From: Cohnella algarum
Lineage (GTDB): Bacteria; Bacillota; Bacilli; Paenibacillales; Paenibacillaceae
DNA length: 64,000 bases
Assembly (NCBI RefSeq): GCF_016937515.1
Contig: NZ_JAFHKM010000002.1
Span: forward strand, 4,397,001 to 4,461,000
Direction: 5' to 3'
A program made the translations under genes and the position numbers. The notes under the pieces were generated by a model, which saw only the letters and a list, made by a program, of their open reading frames with translations, had not been told where the DNA came from and made no database searches. Position 1 is the first letter of the stretch; each line of letters begins with the position of its first letter. Positions 35,924-44,884 of the stretch are shown piece after piece.

Positions 35924-38194
35924 ATGATGGGTGTGGGCTATCTCCAACGGTTGGGGCGGGCGATGATGCTGCCGATGACGGTGCTGCCCGCAGCCGCCAT
36001 TTTTATCATGCTCGCGCATTTGCCATGGGCGATGCTCGGCTGGCCTCAAATGCCCGAATTGCTGCAGGCGGCCGGGTTGAATATATTTCAGTATGTGCCC
36101 TACGTGTTTGCGGTCGGCATCGCGCTCGGGCTGTCCAATCAGTCGGCGCTTGCCGGCATGTCGGCGCTTGCGGGAATGCTCATTTTCACGGCGGTAACCG
36201 CCGCTTACGATCCGGAAGGCGTGCAGCCGTCGATGTTCGCCGGAGCCGTGCTCGGGATCGCGTCGGGTCTCGCGAACGAGCGCTTCAAGGCGCTCAAGCT
36301 GCCGGAATATCTGCAGTTTTTCGGCGGCTCGCGCTTCGTTCCCGTCTTTATGGCCGGCGTATCGATCCTCTTCTCCTGGCTCATGATCGCCGTCGGCGCC
36401 GCGATCGGCGATTTCGTGGCGGCTTCCGGCGAGATGGTCGCCATGGCCGGAGGGTTCGGCGTCTTTTTGTACGGATTTTTGCACCGGATCCTGGTCGCGT
36501 TCGGCTTGCACCACATTTTGAATCATCTGTTCTGGTTCCAGGTGGGGGAGTACCGGACGGATGACGGAAACGCGTTTTTCGGGGACTTGCCGCGATTTTT
36601 CGCGGGGGACCCGACGGCGGGCGTCTACATGGCCGGCCTGTATCCCGTCATAATGTTCGCGCTGCCCGCCATCGCTTACGCGATCATTCACGAGTCGCGG
36701 GAAGATCTGAAGCCCAAAATCCGCAAGCAGTTCCGCGTTGCCGGCCTTACGGCCTTCCTTACCGGGGTGACCGAGCCTGTCGAATTCGCTTTTTTGTTCG
36801 TCGCGCCCTATTTGTTCATCGTTCACGCGCTGCTGTCCGGCGGCATCATGTGGCTGACGTACGAGCTCGGCATCCGGCACGGGTTCAGCTTCTCCGCCGG
36901 GGCGCTCGAATTTTTGATCAACCTGCCCTTGGCCAGCAGAGGCTGGCTGCTCATCCCGATCGGCCTTGCGGTCGGCATCGTTTATTACGTCATGTTCCGG
37001 CTCGTCATCCGCAAGTTCGAGTTGTCGACGCCCGGCCGGGAGGACGCTTCCAGGCTTGACGACTGGGCGGGCGACATTCCGTACCGCGCGCCGCTCGTGC
37101 TGCAGGCGCTGGGCGGCAAGGAGAACATCGTCCGGCTGGACGCCTGCATCACGCGGCTCAGGCTGACGCTTTCCGACGACCGCCGGATCGATTCGAAGTC
37201 GCTTCGCCATCTCGGCGCCGCGGGCGTCATCCATTTGGGCGCGGGCAACGTGCAGGTCGTATTCGGCACGTACTCGGATTTGATCCGCGAGGAAATTTTC
37301 AAGCTGATGCAGCAGGACGTTCACCAGGTACAGTTCCATGCGCCGGTTCAGGGCCGCATGATTCCGATCGAAGAGGTGGACGATCCGATCTTTTCGCAGC
37401 GGCTCGTGGGCCGGGGCGTCGCGTTTCTGCCCGACAGGGGGGAGCTCGTCGCCCCCGTCGCGGGGCGAATCGTTCATTTGTACCCGACGAAGCATGCGAT
37501 CGGGATCGCGACCGACGAAGGGCTCGAAGTGCTGCTCCACATCGGGATCGACTCTTCGCAAATCAAGGATTGCTTTACGGCATTCGTAAAAGAGGGAGAC
37601 GAGGTCACGCCGGGACAGCCGCTGATCCGCTTCCACCTGCCGAAGCTGAAACATCAGGCCAAGTCGATTGCCACTCCGATGGTGATCACCAATCCGGACG
37701 TCGTCAAGTCCTGGCGCTATGCGCCGTTTAAAGCGGTCAAAAAAGGTCAGGCGGCCGTCATGTCCGTCGTCGTGAGAGAGAGAGAGAACAAGGGGGGAGA
37801 GCATGATACAGGGATTGGGAGCCTCGGAAGGGATCGCGATCGGCAAGGCGTTCGTCTTGCCCAATTGGGAATGGGAGCTGCCGGAGCAGAAAATCGACGT
37901 CAGCGATTTGGCCGCCGAATTCGACCGCCTGTACGAAGGCGTGAAACGGTCCAAATCGGAGATCTACCAGATCAAGACGGAGATGGACGAAGCCGTCGGC
38001 CCCGAAGAGATCAGCATTTTCGACGCTCATTTGGCCATCCTCGACGATCCTGTGTTCATGAACGAAATCAAGGGCATCATCCAGCGGCAGTACAAGGCCG
38101 CCGAGGTGGCGGTGAAGGAAGCGATCGATCATTTCGTCACGATGTTCGATTTGCTCGACGACGAATATATGAAAGAGCGGGCGCTCGACATTAA
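35924..38194 (+). CDS. nagE: PTS transporter IICBA, N-acetylglucosamine type; C-terminal read-through in this sequence
   Basis: The phosphotransferase permease imports and phosphorylates a sugar, most likely GlcNAc, because the IIC part matches NagE closely (HHILNHLFWFQVGEY, RFFAGDPTAGVYMAG, TGVTEPVEF, STPGRE). Domain order is IIC (1-365), IIB with phospho-Cys in LDACITRLRL near residue 406, then IIA with phospho-His in VLLHIGIDS near residue 538. The family part ends around 37790. As sequenced, the frame continues 390 bases out of phase into ptsI, adding an arginine-rich tail with no protein character. One extra G in the G6 run 37792-37797 would end the gene at TGA 37804-37806, overlapping the ptsI ATG. 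The (GA)7 tract just before is another possible slip site. Confidence 0.85.
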   Translation: MMGVGYLQRLGRAMMLPMTVLPAAAIFIMLAHLPWAMLGWPQMPELLQAAGLNIFQYVPYVFAVGIALGLSNQSALAGMSALAGMLIFTAVTAAYDPEGVQPSMFAGAVLGIASGLANERFKALKLPEYLQFFGGSRFVPVFMAGVSILFSWLMIAVGAAIGDFVAASGEMVAMAGGFGVFLYGFLHRILVAFGLHHILNHLFWFQVGEYRTDDGNAFFGDLPRFFAGDPTAGVYMAGLYPVIMFALPAIAYAIIHESREDLKPKIRKQFRVAGLTAFLTGVTEPVEFAFLFVAPYLFIVHALLSGGIMWLTYELGIRHGFSFSAGALEFLINLPLASRGWLLIPIGLAVGIVYYVMFRLVIRKFELSTPGREDASRLDDWAGDIPYRAPLVLQALGGKENIVRLDACITRLRLTLSDDRRIDSKSLRHLGAAGVIHLGAGNVQVVFGTYSDLIREEIFKLMQQDVHQVQFHAPVQGRMIPIEEVDDPIFSQRLVGRGVAFLPDRGELVAPVAGRIVHLYPTKHAIGIATDEGLEVLLHIGIDSSQIKDCFTAFVKEGDEVTPGQPLIRFHLPKLKHQAKSIATPMVITNPDVVKSWRYAPFKAVKKGQAAVMSVVVRERENKGGEHDTGIGSLGRDRDRQGVRLAQLGMGAAGAENRRQRFGRRIRPPVRRRETVQIGDLPDQDGDGRSRRPRRDQHFRRSFGHPRRSCVHERNQGHHPAAVQGRRGGGEGSDRSFRHDVRFARRRIYERAGARH

Positions 38195-39557
38195 AGATGT
38201 CGGCAATCGCCTGCTGAAGCATCTGCTCGGCGTTCCGGAAATCGCGCTGCCGTCGGACACGCAGCCGTTCGTGCTTGTCGTCCGGGAGTTGACGCCTTCG
38301 CAGCTCATTCACCTGAAGCCGGATGTCGTGCTCGGCATCGTGACGATGGTCGGCAGTCCGTCTTCGCATGCCGCCATCATGGCGCGGGCGTTCGGCATTC
38401 CGCTCGTGATGGGAATCGAAGGGAAGACGAAGGAGCCGATCGCGACGGGCGATTTACTGATTATCGACGGGGGAACCGGCCAGCTGCACGTAAACCCGAA
38501 GTCCGACACGCTGCAGCGCTACACGGAGCTGCGCAGGCTGCATCTGGAAACGCGGGTGCGGCTGCAGGCGCTCGCGTCGATCCCGCCGGTCACGCCGGAC
38601 GGCATCGCGCTCGAACTGGCCGCGAACATCAGCAGCGTCAAGGAGCTCGACGCGGCTTTGGGGAGCGGCGCGGACGGAGTCGGCCTGTTCCGGACGGAAT
38701 TTCTGTACATGGACCGCAGCCGGTTTCCGACGGAGGAGGAGCAGTTCGAAGTGTACCGGTCCGCGGCGGAACGGCTGAACGGCAAGCCGCTCGTCATTCG
38801 GACGCTGGACATCGGCGGAGACAAACATTTGGACTACCATGAAATGCCGGAGGAAGACAACCCGTTCCTGGGCTACCGGGCGATCCGGTTCAGCCTGGAC
38901 CGGAAAGACCTGTTCAAGGTGCAGCTTCGGGCGATTCTCCGGGCGGCGGTTCACGGCGAGGTTCAGGTGATGTACCCGTTGATCGCGACGCTGGAGGAAG
39001 TTCGCGCGGCCAACGCTTTGCTTGCGGAAGCGGCCGGCGAGCTGGCCGCCGAAGGCGTGCCGTACCGCGACGTGCCCGCGGGCGTCATGATCGAGGTGCC
39101 GGCGGCGGTCGTCATCGCCGAGCTGCTGGCGGAGGAAGTGAGCTTTTTCAGCATCGGGACGAACGATCTCGTGCAGTTCACGCTGGCGGTCGACCGGATG
39201 AACGAGCAGATCAGCCATCTGTACGAGCCGTATCATCCGGCGGTCCTGCGGATGCTGCGGACGGTGAGCGAAGCCGCGAACCGGCGGGGAATCCCCGTCC
39301 GGGTGTGCGGGGAGCTCGCCGGCGACGTGCGGGCGATGCCGCTTTGGCTCGGTCTCGGCATCCATGAGCTCAGCTTGTCGGCGCAGGCGATTTTGCCGGT
39401 CAAGGAGACGCTGCTGCGCACGAAAGCCCAGGACTGCCTCGGGCTCGTCGGCGAATTGTTCCGCTGCGGCACGGCCCGGGAAATCCGGGAACGCCTGGAG
39501 CGTTTCCATGCGGAAATCGCGCTGGCGGGAGGGAATGTCAAGCCGGGAGTGAACTGA
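37803..39557 (+). CDS. ptsI: Phosphoenolpyruvate-protein phosphotransferase (PTS enzyme I)
   Basis: The 584-residue cytoplasmic enzyme takes phosphate from PEP and passes it to HPr. It has the phospho-His segment GSPSSHAAIMAR near residue 187, the PEP-site motifs GVGLFRTEFLYM and DIGGDKHLDY, and the C-terminal SIGTNDLVQFTLAVDR. A ribosome site GGGGGGAGAG directly precedes ATG 37803. It is coupled to the IICBA gene. No ptsH lies between or beside them, unlike the usual ptsHI pair, so HPr must be encoded elsewhere. Confidence 0.96.
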   Translation: MIQGLGASEGIAIGKAFVLPNWEWELPEQKIDVSDLAAEFDRLYEGVKRSKSEIYQIKTEMDEAVGPEEISIFDAHLAILDDPVFMNEIKGIIQRQYKAAEVAVKEAIDHFVTMFDLLDDEYMKERALDIKDVGNRLLKHLLGVPEIALPSDTQPFVLVVRELTPSQLIHLKPDVVLGIVTMVGSPSSHAAIMARAFGIPLVMGIEGKTKEPIATGDLLIIDGGTGQLHVNPKSDTLQRYTELRRLHLETRVRLQALASIPPVTPDGIALELAANISSVKELDAALGSGADGVGLFRTEFLYMDRSRFPTEEEQFEVYRSAAERLNGKPLVIRTLDIGGDKHLDYHEMPEEDNPFLGYRAIRFSLDRKDLFKVQLRAILRAAVHGEVQVMYPLIATLEEVRAANALLAEAAGELAAEGVPYRDVPAGVMIEVPAAVVIAELLAEEVSFFSIGTNDLVQFTLAVDRMNEQISHLYEPYHPAVLRMLRTVSEAANRRGIPVRVCGELAGDVRAMPLWLGLGIHELSLSAQAILPVKETLLRTKAQDCLGLVGELFRCGTAREIRERLERFHAEIALAGGNVKPGVN

Positions 39558-39561
39558 CGCG

Positions 39562-39609
39562 AAAAGGAGGATTCCCGACCGGCGCAAGGCCGAAGGAATC
39601 CTCCTTTTT
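39562..39609. terminator. Bidirectional terminator between ptsI and PfpI gene
   Basis: Fourteen-base arms (AAAAGGAGGATTCC and its complement) enclose a GC-rich loop and end in TTTTT. Confidence 0.9.
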
Positions 39610-39614
39610 AACGT

Positions 39615-40139
39615 TTAGAGGCGGCCGAACAGCAAATCGCAAAACGCCTTGGCATATGCCGGCAAATCCGGCGGGCGCCGGGACGAAACGAGGTTGCCGT
39701 CGATGACGACGGGCTCGTCCACCCATACGGCGCCGGCGTTTTCCATGTCGTCCCGGATGCCCGGGGTCGAGGTGACTTTCCGTCCCCGCACGATTTTCGC
39801 GGAAACGAGCACCCAGCCGGCATGGCAGATTTGCCCGATCGGCTTGCCGGCGGCGTCCATTTGCCGAACGAACTCCAGCACGTTCGGATCGCGGCGGATT
39901 TTGTCGGGGGCCCATCCGCCCGGAACGAGCAAGCCGTCCGCCTTCGAAGCGTCCAGTTCGCCGTAGGAAAGGTCGGAAACGGCCGGGACGCCGTATTTTC
40001 CGATGTAGGTTTTCCCTTTTTCGGGAGCGGCGTACAGCACTTCCGCGCCTTCCTCGCGCGCCCGGTAAACGGGATACCAGAGCTCGAGGTCTTCGAATTC
40101 CTCGTCCAGCAGGCAGATGACTTTTTTGGTCTGAGTCAC
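39615..40139 (-). CDS. DJ-1/PfpI family protein
   Basis: The 174-residue protein has a class I glutamine-amidotransferase-like fold with the acidic EEFED loop near residue 13, the nucleophile elbow QICHAGWVL (Cys near residue 102) and TPGIRDDMENAG. Members act as deglycases, chaperones or peptidases against protein damage. GTG 40139 is chosen because AAAGGAGGA lies seven bases upstream; the frame is open to 40187 but that part precedes the ribosome site. Confidence 0.9.
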   Translation of the reverse strand: MTQTKKVICLLDEEFEDLELWYPVYRAREEGAEVLYAAPEKGKTYIGKYGVPAVSDLSYGELDASKADGLLVPGGWAPDKIRRDPNVLEFVRQMDAAGKPIGQICHAGWVLVSAKIVRGRKVTSTPGIRDDMENAGAVWVDEPVVIDGNLVSSRRPPDLPAYAKAFCDLLFGRL

Positions 40140-40265
40140 GGTTCTTCCTCCTTTTGAAAACCGACACGCGTTTTGCGGCTTCGTCAAAGCCGCGTCGCAC
40201 TTATTTTAACAGAATCGGACGTCCCGTTCATCCGAAATTAACCCGCAAAGGAGTTTTCAATCTTC

Positions 40266-40694
40266 ATGTCCAACGATTCCCCGACCGGCCGCCGCTTCGT
40301 TCGCTGGCTTCCCGCCGTCGTCGTGATGGCCGTCATTTTTATCTTGTCTTCCCGTACCGGAGACGAGCTGGACACCGTCCTGCCCTGGGTGCAAAAGCTG
40401 TTTCCATGGCTGGAAAGCTTCGATCCCGGACATTATGCCGCCTATTTCGTCCTCGCGCTCTGCTATGCGTTCGGCTTCGGTTTTCGCAGAATGAACGTCG
40501 GCAGGAGCTTGCTGGTCGTGTTGATGAGCTTGCTTTACGGCGTTACCGACGAATGGCATCAGTCGTTCGTCCCGAACCGGACGCCCGACTTGGCGGATTT
40601 GCTGCACGACGGGATCGGCGCGGCCGTCGCCGTCGTTTGCGTCGCCATATGGAACGGCTGGGAGCGCGGCCGCTCCGCAAGAAAACGCAAGTAA
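40266..40694 (+). CDS. VanZ family membrane protein
   Basis: The 142-residue protein has four TM helices and the VanZ signature: FILSSRTG after the first helix, GHYAAYFVLAL, and TDEWHQSFVPNRTPDLADLLHDGIG. Related proteins influence teicoplanin tolerance, but most, like this stand-alone one, have no known role. A CAAAGGAG site precedes ATG 40266. Confidence 0.88.
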   Translation: MSNDSPTGRRFVRWLPAVVVMAVIFILSSRTGDELDTVLPWVQKLFPWLESFDPGHYAAYFVLALCYAFGFGFRRMNVGRSLLVVLMSLLYGVTDEWHQSFVPNRTPDLADLLHDGIGAAVAVVCVAIWNGWERGRSARKRK

Positions 40695-40781
40695 ATACGT
40701 CTTGAAAATACCAGTATTTACAGCGCCTTATAAAGAAGGAGTTCCCTTCCGCAGGCGCGAATACGAGAGGGGAGAAACGAA

Positions 40782-40862
40782 ATGGCCCGGAACGCGGTTC
40801 CGGGGGTTGGGAGAGAATGTCGTTGCATAAGCGCTGTCCATGCGGCCACGGCCAGCAATTAA
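40782..40862 (+). CDS. Possible 26-residue leader peptide
   Basis: ATG 40782 follows AGGGGAG by eight bases and opens a 26-codon frame that overlaps the start of the next gene in another frame. A perfect seven-base hairpin (CCGGAAC-GCG-GTTCCGG) lies inside it. It could couple translation to the downstream zinc-finger gene. It may equally be chance. Confidence 0.3.
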   Translation: MARNAVPGVGRECRCISAVHAATASN

Positions 40863-41236
40863 CGCTCCGCACCGTTTTGCACGCGCGCAAGGCGAGCATT
40901 GCCAACGTGCCGGTCTATTCATGCGATGAGTGCGGTCGAAACGAAGTGTTTCCCGGAGTCAAGGCGGAGCTCGGACGCCTCATCGGCGAGCTCGGGCCGG
41001 CGCCGCGGCCGCAGACCGTTCTTTTCGACGAGCGGCATGAGTGGGTCGGCGTTCTTGCCGCTTTGCACAAGCGGGAAAGGCGGATCACGGCGACGGCCGT
41101 CGCGAGACGGACCGAGGAGCGGATGGACGAATTGCTGGATTTGCTGCTGGTCGCATCCAACGTCGGAGACGAACAATGGAAAACGGAGCTGAACGGACGA
41201 TTGTCGCAATTAAGCTCGCAATACATATGCTATTGA
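40823..41236 (+). CDS. YgiT-type zinc-finger protein
   Basis: The 137-residue cytoplasmic protein has an N-terminal zinc-ribbon pair (CPCGHG and CDECGRNEVFPG, residues about 5-45), as in YgiT/MqsA-like proteins, followed by a helical region of unknown function (ERMDELLDLLLVASNVGDE). It has no MqsA-type DNA-binding domain and no toxin neighbour, so an antitoxin role is not supported. TTG 40823 lies seven bases from GGGAGAG; ATG 40817 is the alternative but sits on the ribosome site. Confidence 0.7.
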   Translation: MHKRCPCGHGQQLTLRTVLHARKASIANVPVYSCDECGRNEVFPGVKAELGRLIGELGPAPRPQTVLFDERHEWVGVLAALHKRERRITATAVARRTEERMDELLDLLLVASNVGDEQWKTELNGRLSQLSSQYICY

Positions 41237-41339
41237 CGAATGGAGCGAAAACGGGGCGGCATCGCCTCGTTTTTTGCGAAAAAAACGATTTTCTGTTACC
41301 ATGAAAATAAAGAGCATCATTTTCAAGGAGGCATCGGCA

Positions 41340-41696
41340 TTGGCACAAATACGCCGTTTGATGACGGTAGACGATTGGGAAGACGCCCTTCGCGCCACGA
41401 AGGAGAAGCCTTTGCTCGTATTCAAGCACAGCACGCAATGCTCCGTAAGCGCGGGCGCGCACGAGGAGTGGCAGCATTATACGGCGGACGACGAAGCGGG
41501 CGGGGTCGACTACGCTCTCGTTCATGTGATCGAGGAACGGCCCGTCAGCAACGCGATCGCCGAATCGCTCGGCGTTACGCATAAATCCCCGCAAGTGATC
41601 CTGGTTCGGGACGGAAAGCCGGTCTGGGACGAGTCGCATTGGCGAATTACGTACGATTTTCTCAAAGACCGTTTGAGTTCCGCGGAAGCCGGATGA
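41340..41696 (+). CDS. ytxJ: Bacillithiol system redox-active protein YtxJ
   Basis: The 118-residue thioredoxin-like protein has a single active-site Cys in HSTQCSVSAG and the VIEERPVSNAIAESLGVTHKSPQ segment typical of YtxJ, a monothiol protein thought to act as a bacilliredoxin-like reducer of bacillithiolated proteins. TTG 41340 follows AAGGAGG by eight bases; the longer frame from 41274 has no ribosome site. It implies that the organism makes bacillithiol. It lies directly ahead of ccpA, as ytxJ and ccpA are also near each other in Bacillus. Confidence 0.9.
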   Translation: MAQIRRLMTVDDWEDALRATKEKPLLVFKHSTQCSVSAGAHEEWQHYTADDEAGGVDYALVHVIEERPVSNAIAESLGVTHKSPQVILVRDGKPVWDESHWRITYDFLKDRLSSAEAG

Positions 41697-41836
41697 GGCC
41701 ATTCGGCCAAAAGTCGAGATTTGGCTTTTCAAGCGGCCGTGTTACATTGCGTTAACGGCAAATTTGTCGTATCATTACCTTATTATCCCATGGACAAGCC
41801 CTATCGAGGATGTCTATGAACATTGGAGCGAGGACT

Positions 41837-42844
41837 GTGACGGTAACCATTTATGACGTGGCTCGTGAAGCTGGCGTGTCGATGGCGACAGTTTCCCGTG
41901 TCGTTAACAACAATCCGAACGTGAAGCCGCAGACACGCAAGAAAGTATACGAAGCAATCGAACGGCTCGGTTATCGCCCCAACGCCGTCGCCCGCGGGCT
42001 GGCGAGCAAGAAGACGACGACGGTCGGCGTGGTCATTCCCGACATTGCCAATGCGATCTTCGCCGAGGTTGCGCGCGGTATCGAAGATATTGCGAACATG
42101 TATCACTACAATATTATTCTCTGCAACGCGGACAAGCGCAAAGAGAAGGAAATCCGCGTCATCAACACCCTTCTGGAGAAGCAAGTGGACGGTTTGCTGT
42201 TCATGGGCGGAGCGGTGACGGACGAGCACCTTCAGGCGTTCAGCACTTCGAACGTTCCGATCGTCCTGTGCGCGACGACCGACGAGAAGGGGACGATGCC
42301 GTCCGTGGATATCGACCACGAAGCGGCTGCTTTCGACGCGGCGAGCAAGCTGATCGCGGACGGCCACCGGCGGATCGCCATGATCAGCGGTACCCTTCAG
42401 GATCCGGCCAACGGCTATGCCCGTTACCACGGATACAAGCGCGCGCTCGAGCAGGCGGGGCTTGCGCTCGACGAAACGTACGTGCGCGTAGGGAACTACA
42501 AGTACGAATCGGGAATCGAAGCGATGCAGTATTTCCTGGAGCTGCCGGAACGGCCGACCGCGGTATTCGCCGCAACCGACGAGATGGCGATCGGGGCGAT
42601 CCACAGCATCCAGGATGCCGGATTGAAAGTGCCGGATGACATTTCGGTCATCAGCGTGGACAACATTCGCATGGCATCGATGGTTCGCCCGCAGCTGACG
42701 ACGGTCGCGCAGCCGATGTACGACATCGGGGCGGTATCGATGCGGCTGCTGACGAAGCTGATGAAGAAGGAAACGGTAGACCAGGCGAGAGTCGTTCTCC
42801 CGCACGAGTTGATCGTTCGCCGTTCGGCCAGCGCTCTTTCTTGA
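41837..42844 (+). CDS. ccpA: Catabolite control protein A
   Basis: This is the LacI-family master regulator of carbon catabolite control. It has an N-terminal HTH ([20 protein letters not shown]), the hinge helix [15 protein letters not shown] and a periplasmic-binding-protein-like core that binds HPr-Ser46-P or Crh-P. GTG 41837 gives the usual start [10 protein letters not shown] and follows GAGCGAGG. ATG 41816 and ATG 41810 extend it by seven and nine residues. cre-like sites are seen at the acuA/acsA gap and upstream of rpsD. The gene ends with its own terminator. Confidence 0.95.
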   Translation: MTVTIYDVAREAGVSMATVSRVVNNNPNVKPQTRKKVYEAIERLGYRPNAVARGLASKKTTTVGVVIPDIANAIFAEVARGIEDIANMYHYNIILCNADKRKEKEIRVINTLLEKQVDGLLFMGGAVTDEHLQAFSTSNVPIVLCATTDEKGTMPSVDIDHEAAAFDAASKLIADGHRRIAMISGTLQDPANGYARYHGYKRALEQAGLALDETYVRVGNYKYESGIEAMQYFLELPERPTAVFAATDEMAIGAIHSIQDAGLKVPDDISVISVDNIRMASMVRPQLTTVAQPMYDIGAVSMRLLTKLMKKETVDQARVVLPHELIVRRSASALS

Positions 42845-42874
42845 GCCTGATCGCGCAAGCGGCCATACGACAGG

Positions 42875-42912
42875 CCCCGCTCGGGAAGTTTCCGTCCCGG
42901 CGGGGTTTCTTT
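42875..42912 (+). terminator. Terminator of ccpA
   Basis: CCCCGC-TCGGG pairs with CCCG-GCGGGG and is followed by TTTCTTT. Confidence 0.75.
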
Positions 42913-42933
42913 ATCTGAAAACGAAGGGAATGA

Positions 42934-43629
42934 ATGCCCGTGATCGGAATTATCGGGGCCATGCAGGAGGAAATCGACCTGCTCCTCCAAGGAATGCGCG
43001 ATGTCGTGACGATGAACCGCTCCGGCATCGATTACGTCATCGGGTCGCTCCATGACCGCAAAGTGGCCGTATGCAAATCCGGCGTGGGGAAAGTCAATGC
43101 CGCCGTTTGCACGCAAGTGCTGATCGACCGTTTTTTGGCGGATAAAATCATTTTTACCGGGGTGGCCGGCGCGGTGGATCCGAGCCTGGAAATCGGGGAT
43201 ATCGTCGTCGGGTCGAGCTGCCTTCAGCACGACATCGACGTGACGCCGCTCGGCTTCAAACGCGGAGTCATTCCGTATCAGGACGTATCGGAGTGGAAGG
43301 GCGACGACACGCTGATCCGAATGGCGGTCGAGGCCGGCGAACGGCTATACCCGGGACGCTGCAGGACGGGCGTCATTCTTTCCGGCGACCAGTTCGTCGC
43401 CGACCGCGATGTCGTTCGGGCGCTGCACGAGCAGTTCGGCGGCGCTTGCACGGAGATGGAAGGAGCGGCCGTCGCCCAGGTCTGCGCCATGAACGGGGTG
43501 CCCCACGTCATTATTCGCTCGATGTCCGACAAAGCGGACGGCTCGGCGCACGTCAATTTTGCGGAATTTACCGTCGAGGCGGCGGGCCGCTCCTTCGCGA
43601 TCGTCGACGACATGATTCAAAGGCTGTAA
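42934..43629 (+). CDS. mtnN: 5'-Methylthioadenosine/S-adenosylhomocysteine nucleosidase
   Basis: The 231-residue enzyme splits adenine from MTA and SAH, feeding methionine salvage and relieving methyltransferase inhibition. It has GIIGAMQEEI, TGVAGAVDP, SGDQFVAD and EMEGAAVAQV with the catalytic Glu, then SMSDKADG with the catalytic Asp. Length is typical. GAATGAATGCCC context gives a weak ribosome site (GAAGGGAATG). It stands alone between ccpA and acuC. Confidence 0.95.
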   Translation: MPVIGIIGAMQEEIDLLLQGMRDVVTMNRSGIDYVIGSLHDRKVAVCKSGVGKVNAAVCTQVLIDRFLADKIIFTGVAGAVDPSLEIGDIVVGSSCLQHDIDVTPLGFKRGVIPYQDVSEWKGDDTLIRMAVEAGERLYPGRCRTGVILSGDQFVADRDVVRALHEQFGGACTEMEGAAVAQVCAMNGVPHVIIRSMSDKADGSAHVNFAEFTVEAAGRSFAIVDDMIQRL

Positions 43630-43659
43630 CCCGAGCCGGAAAGGCAGGGCAGCCAGGCT

Positions 43660-44864
43660 TTACGCGAGGTGCTGGAGCGCGAGTTCCAGCACCTCGCGGT
43701 TTTTGGCGGCGATTTCGGCGCGTCTTGGCATTGGCGTCCACGCGGACGCATCGTCAAGCCAGGAAGCCGGCATGCCTTCGGGGACGCCGTCTTGCCGCGC
43801 CGGCAGCCAGGAGGCCGGCAGAGGCGCTCCGCTCGGCGCGGCGTCGATGGCTTCGAGAAGCGGATGGCCGGTCATTTCCAGCCACAGCAGCCCCCAAGCG
43901 CGGGGAACGACGCGGTAATGATCGTAGCCCCCGCCGCCCAGCGCGATCCAACGGCCGTCCGTCCATTCGTGGGCGAGGCGGTGGATCCGCTTTGGCATTT
44001 CGCGGTAGATGCGCATGCTGCAGTGAACGTGCGACAGCGGATCGAACGCATGGGCGTCGCAGCCGTGCTGGCTTACGATGACGTCGGGCTTGAACGCGCG
44101 GACGGCTTTCTCGATGGCGGCCCCGAAGCTGTCGAGCCAGGAATCGTCCTCCGTATACGGCTCCACGGGAACGTTCAGGCAAGCGCCGTAGCCGGACTGG
44201 GTTCCCCGCTCGTGGGCGAATCCCGTTCCCGGAAACAAATATTTTCCCGTCTCGTGAATGGACAGCGTAAAGACGTCGGGATCCGTGTAAAAACACCACT
44301 GCACGCCGTCGCCATGATGGACGTCCGTGTCGATGTACAGCACTTTCGCGTCATACTTCCGCCGTATCCAGGCGATGGCCGCCGCTACGTCGTTGTACAC
44401 GCAAAAACCGGCTCCCCGGTCGGGAAACGCGTGATGCAGCCCGCCCCCAAATGAAGCGCATGCGGCGCCGCCCCCGACATGACCGCCTCGGCCGCGGCGA
44501 TCGTGCCGTGCACGACCGCTTGCGCCGCTTCGTGAACGCCGGGGAAGTAAGGGGTGTCCCCGTCGGGCTCCAGACCGTACTTCGCCGCCAGTTCGACGGC
44601 TTCTTCGGCGGGAGAGGTCCCGCTCAAGCGGCGGACCGCCTCGATGTAGTCGGCGCGATGGATCCAGGCCAGCGCGGCTTCCCAGTCCGCCGGAGGCTGC
44701 GGGACGGCGATTTGCCGCGCTTCGAGCGCGCCGCATGCTTTCAGCAGCCGTTCCGTAAGCTTGAGGCGGACCGGGTGGAACGGATGGTCTTCGCGAAACC
44801 GGTACCGGCCCGAAGACGCGTTGTCGATCCAAATCGGGCCGGAAATCGGTGAATTCACAAACAT
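43660..44864 (-). pseudogene. acuC: Acetoin utilization protein AcuC, one-base frameshift
   Basis: This is a class I histone-deacetylase-like enzyme that in Bacillus activates AcsA by removing acetyl from its lysine. The first half (MFVNSPISGPIWIDNASSGR to APHALHLG) and the second half (GGGLHHAFPDRGAGFCVYND onward, with metal ligands DTDVHHGDG and the GYDHYR tail) lie in different frames. They join if the C5 run at 44444-44448 (G5 on the coding strand) is read as six. The catalytic HH falls right after the slip. ATG 44864 has AAAGGA upstream. All other parts of the protein are intact, so an undercalled base is likelier than decay. acuA is immediately upstream; acuB is absent. Confidence 0.88.
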
Positions 44865-44884
44865 CGCTTCCTTTCGTACGAGCG

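Noticed and set aside
35657..37954. 765-codon minus-strand frame opposite the PTS gene
   Set aside because: It is an antisense shadow with an Arg/Asp/His-rich composition and no start signals.
40823..41236. MqsA-type antitoxin
   Set aside because: Only the zinc-finger half is similar; no DNA-binding domain and no toxin partner are present.
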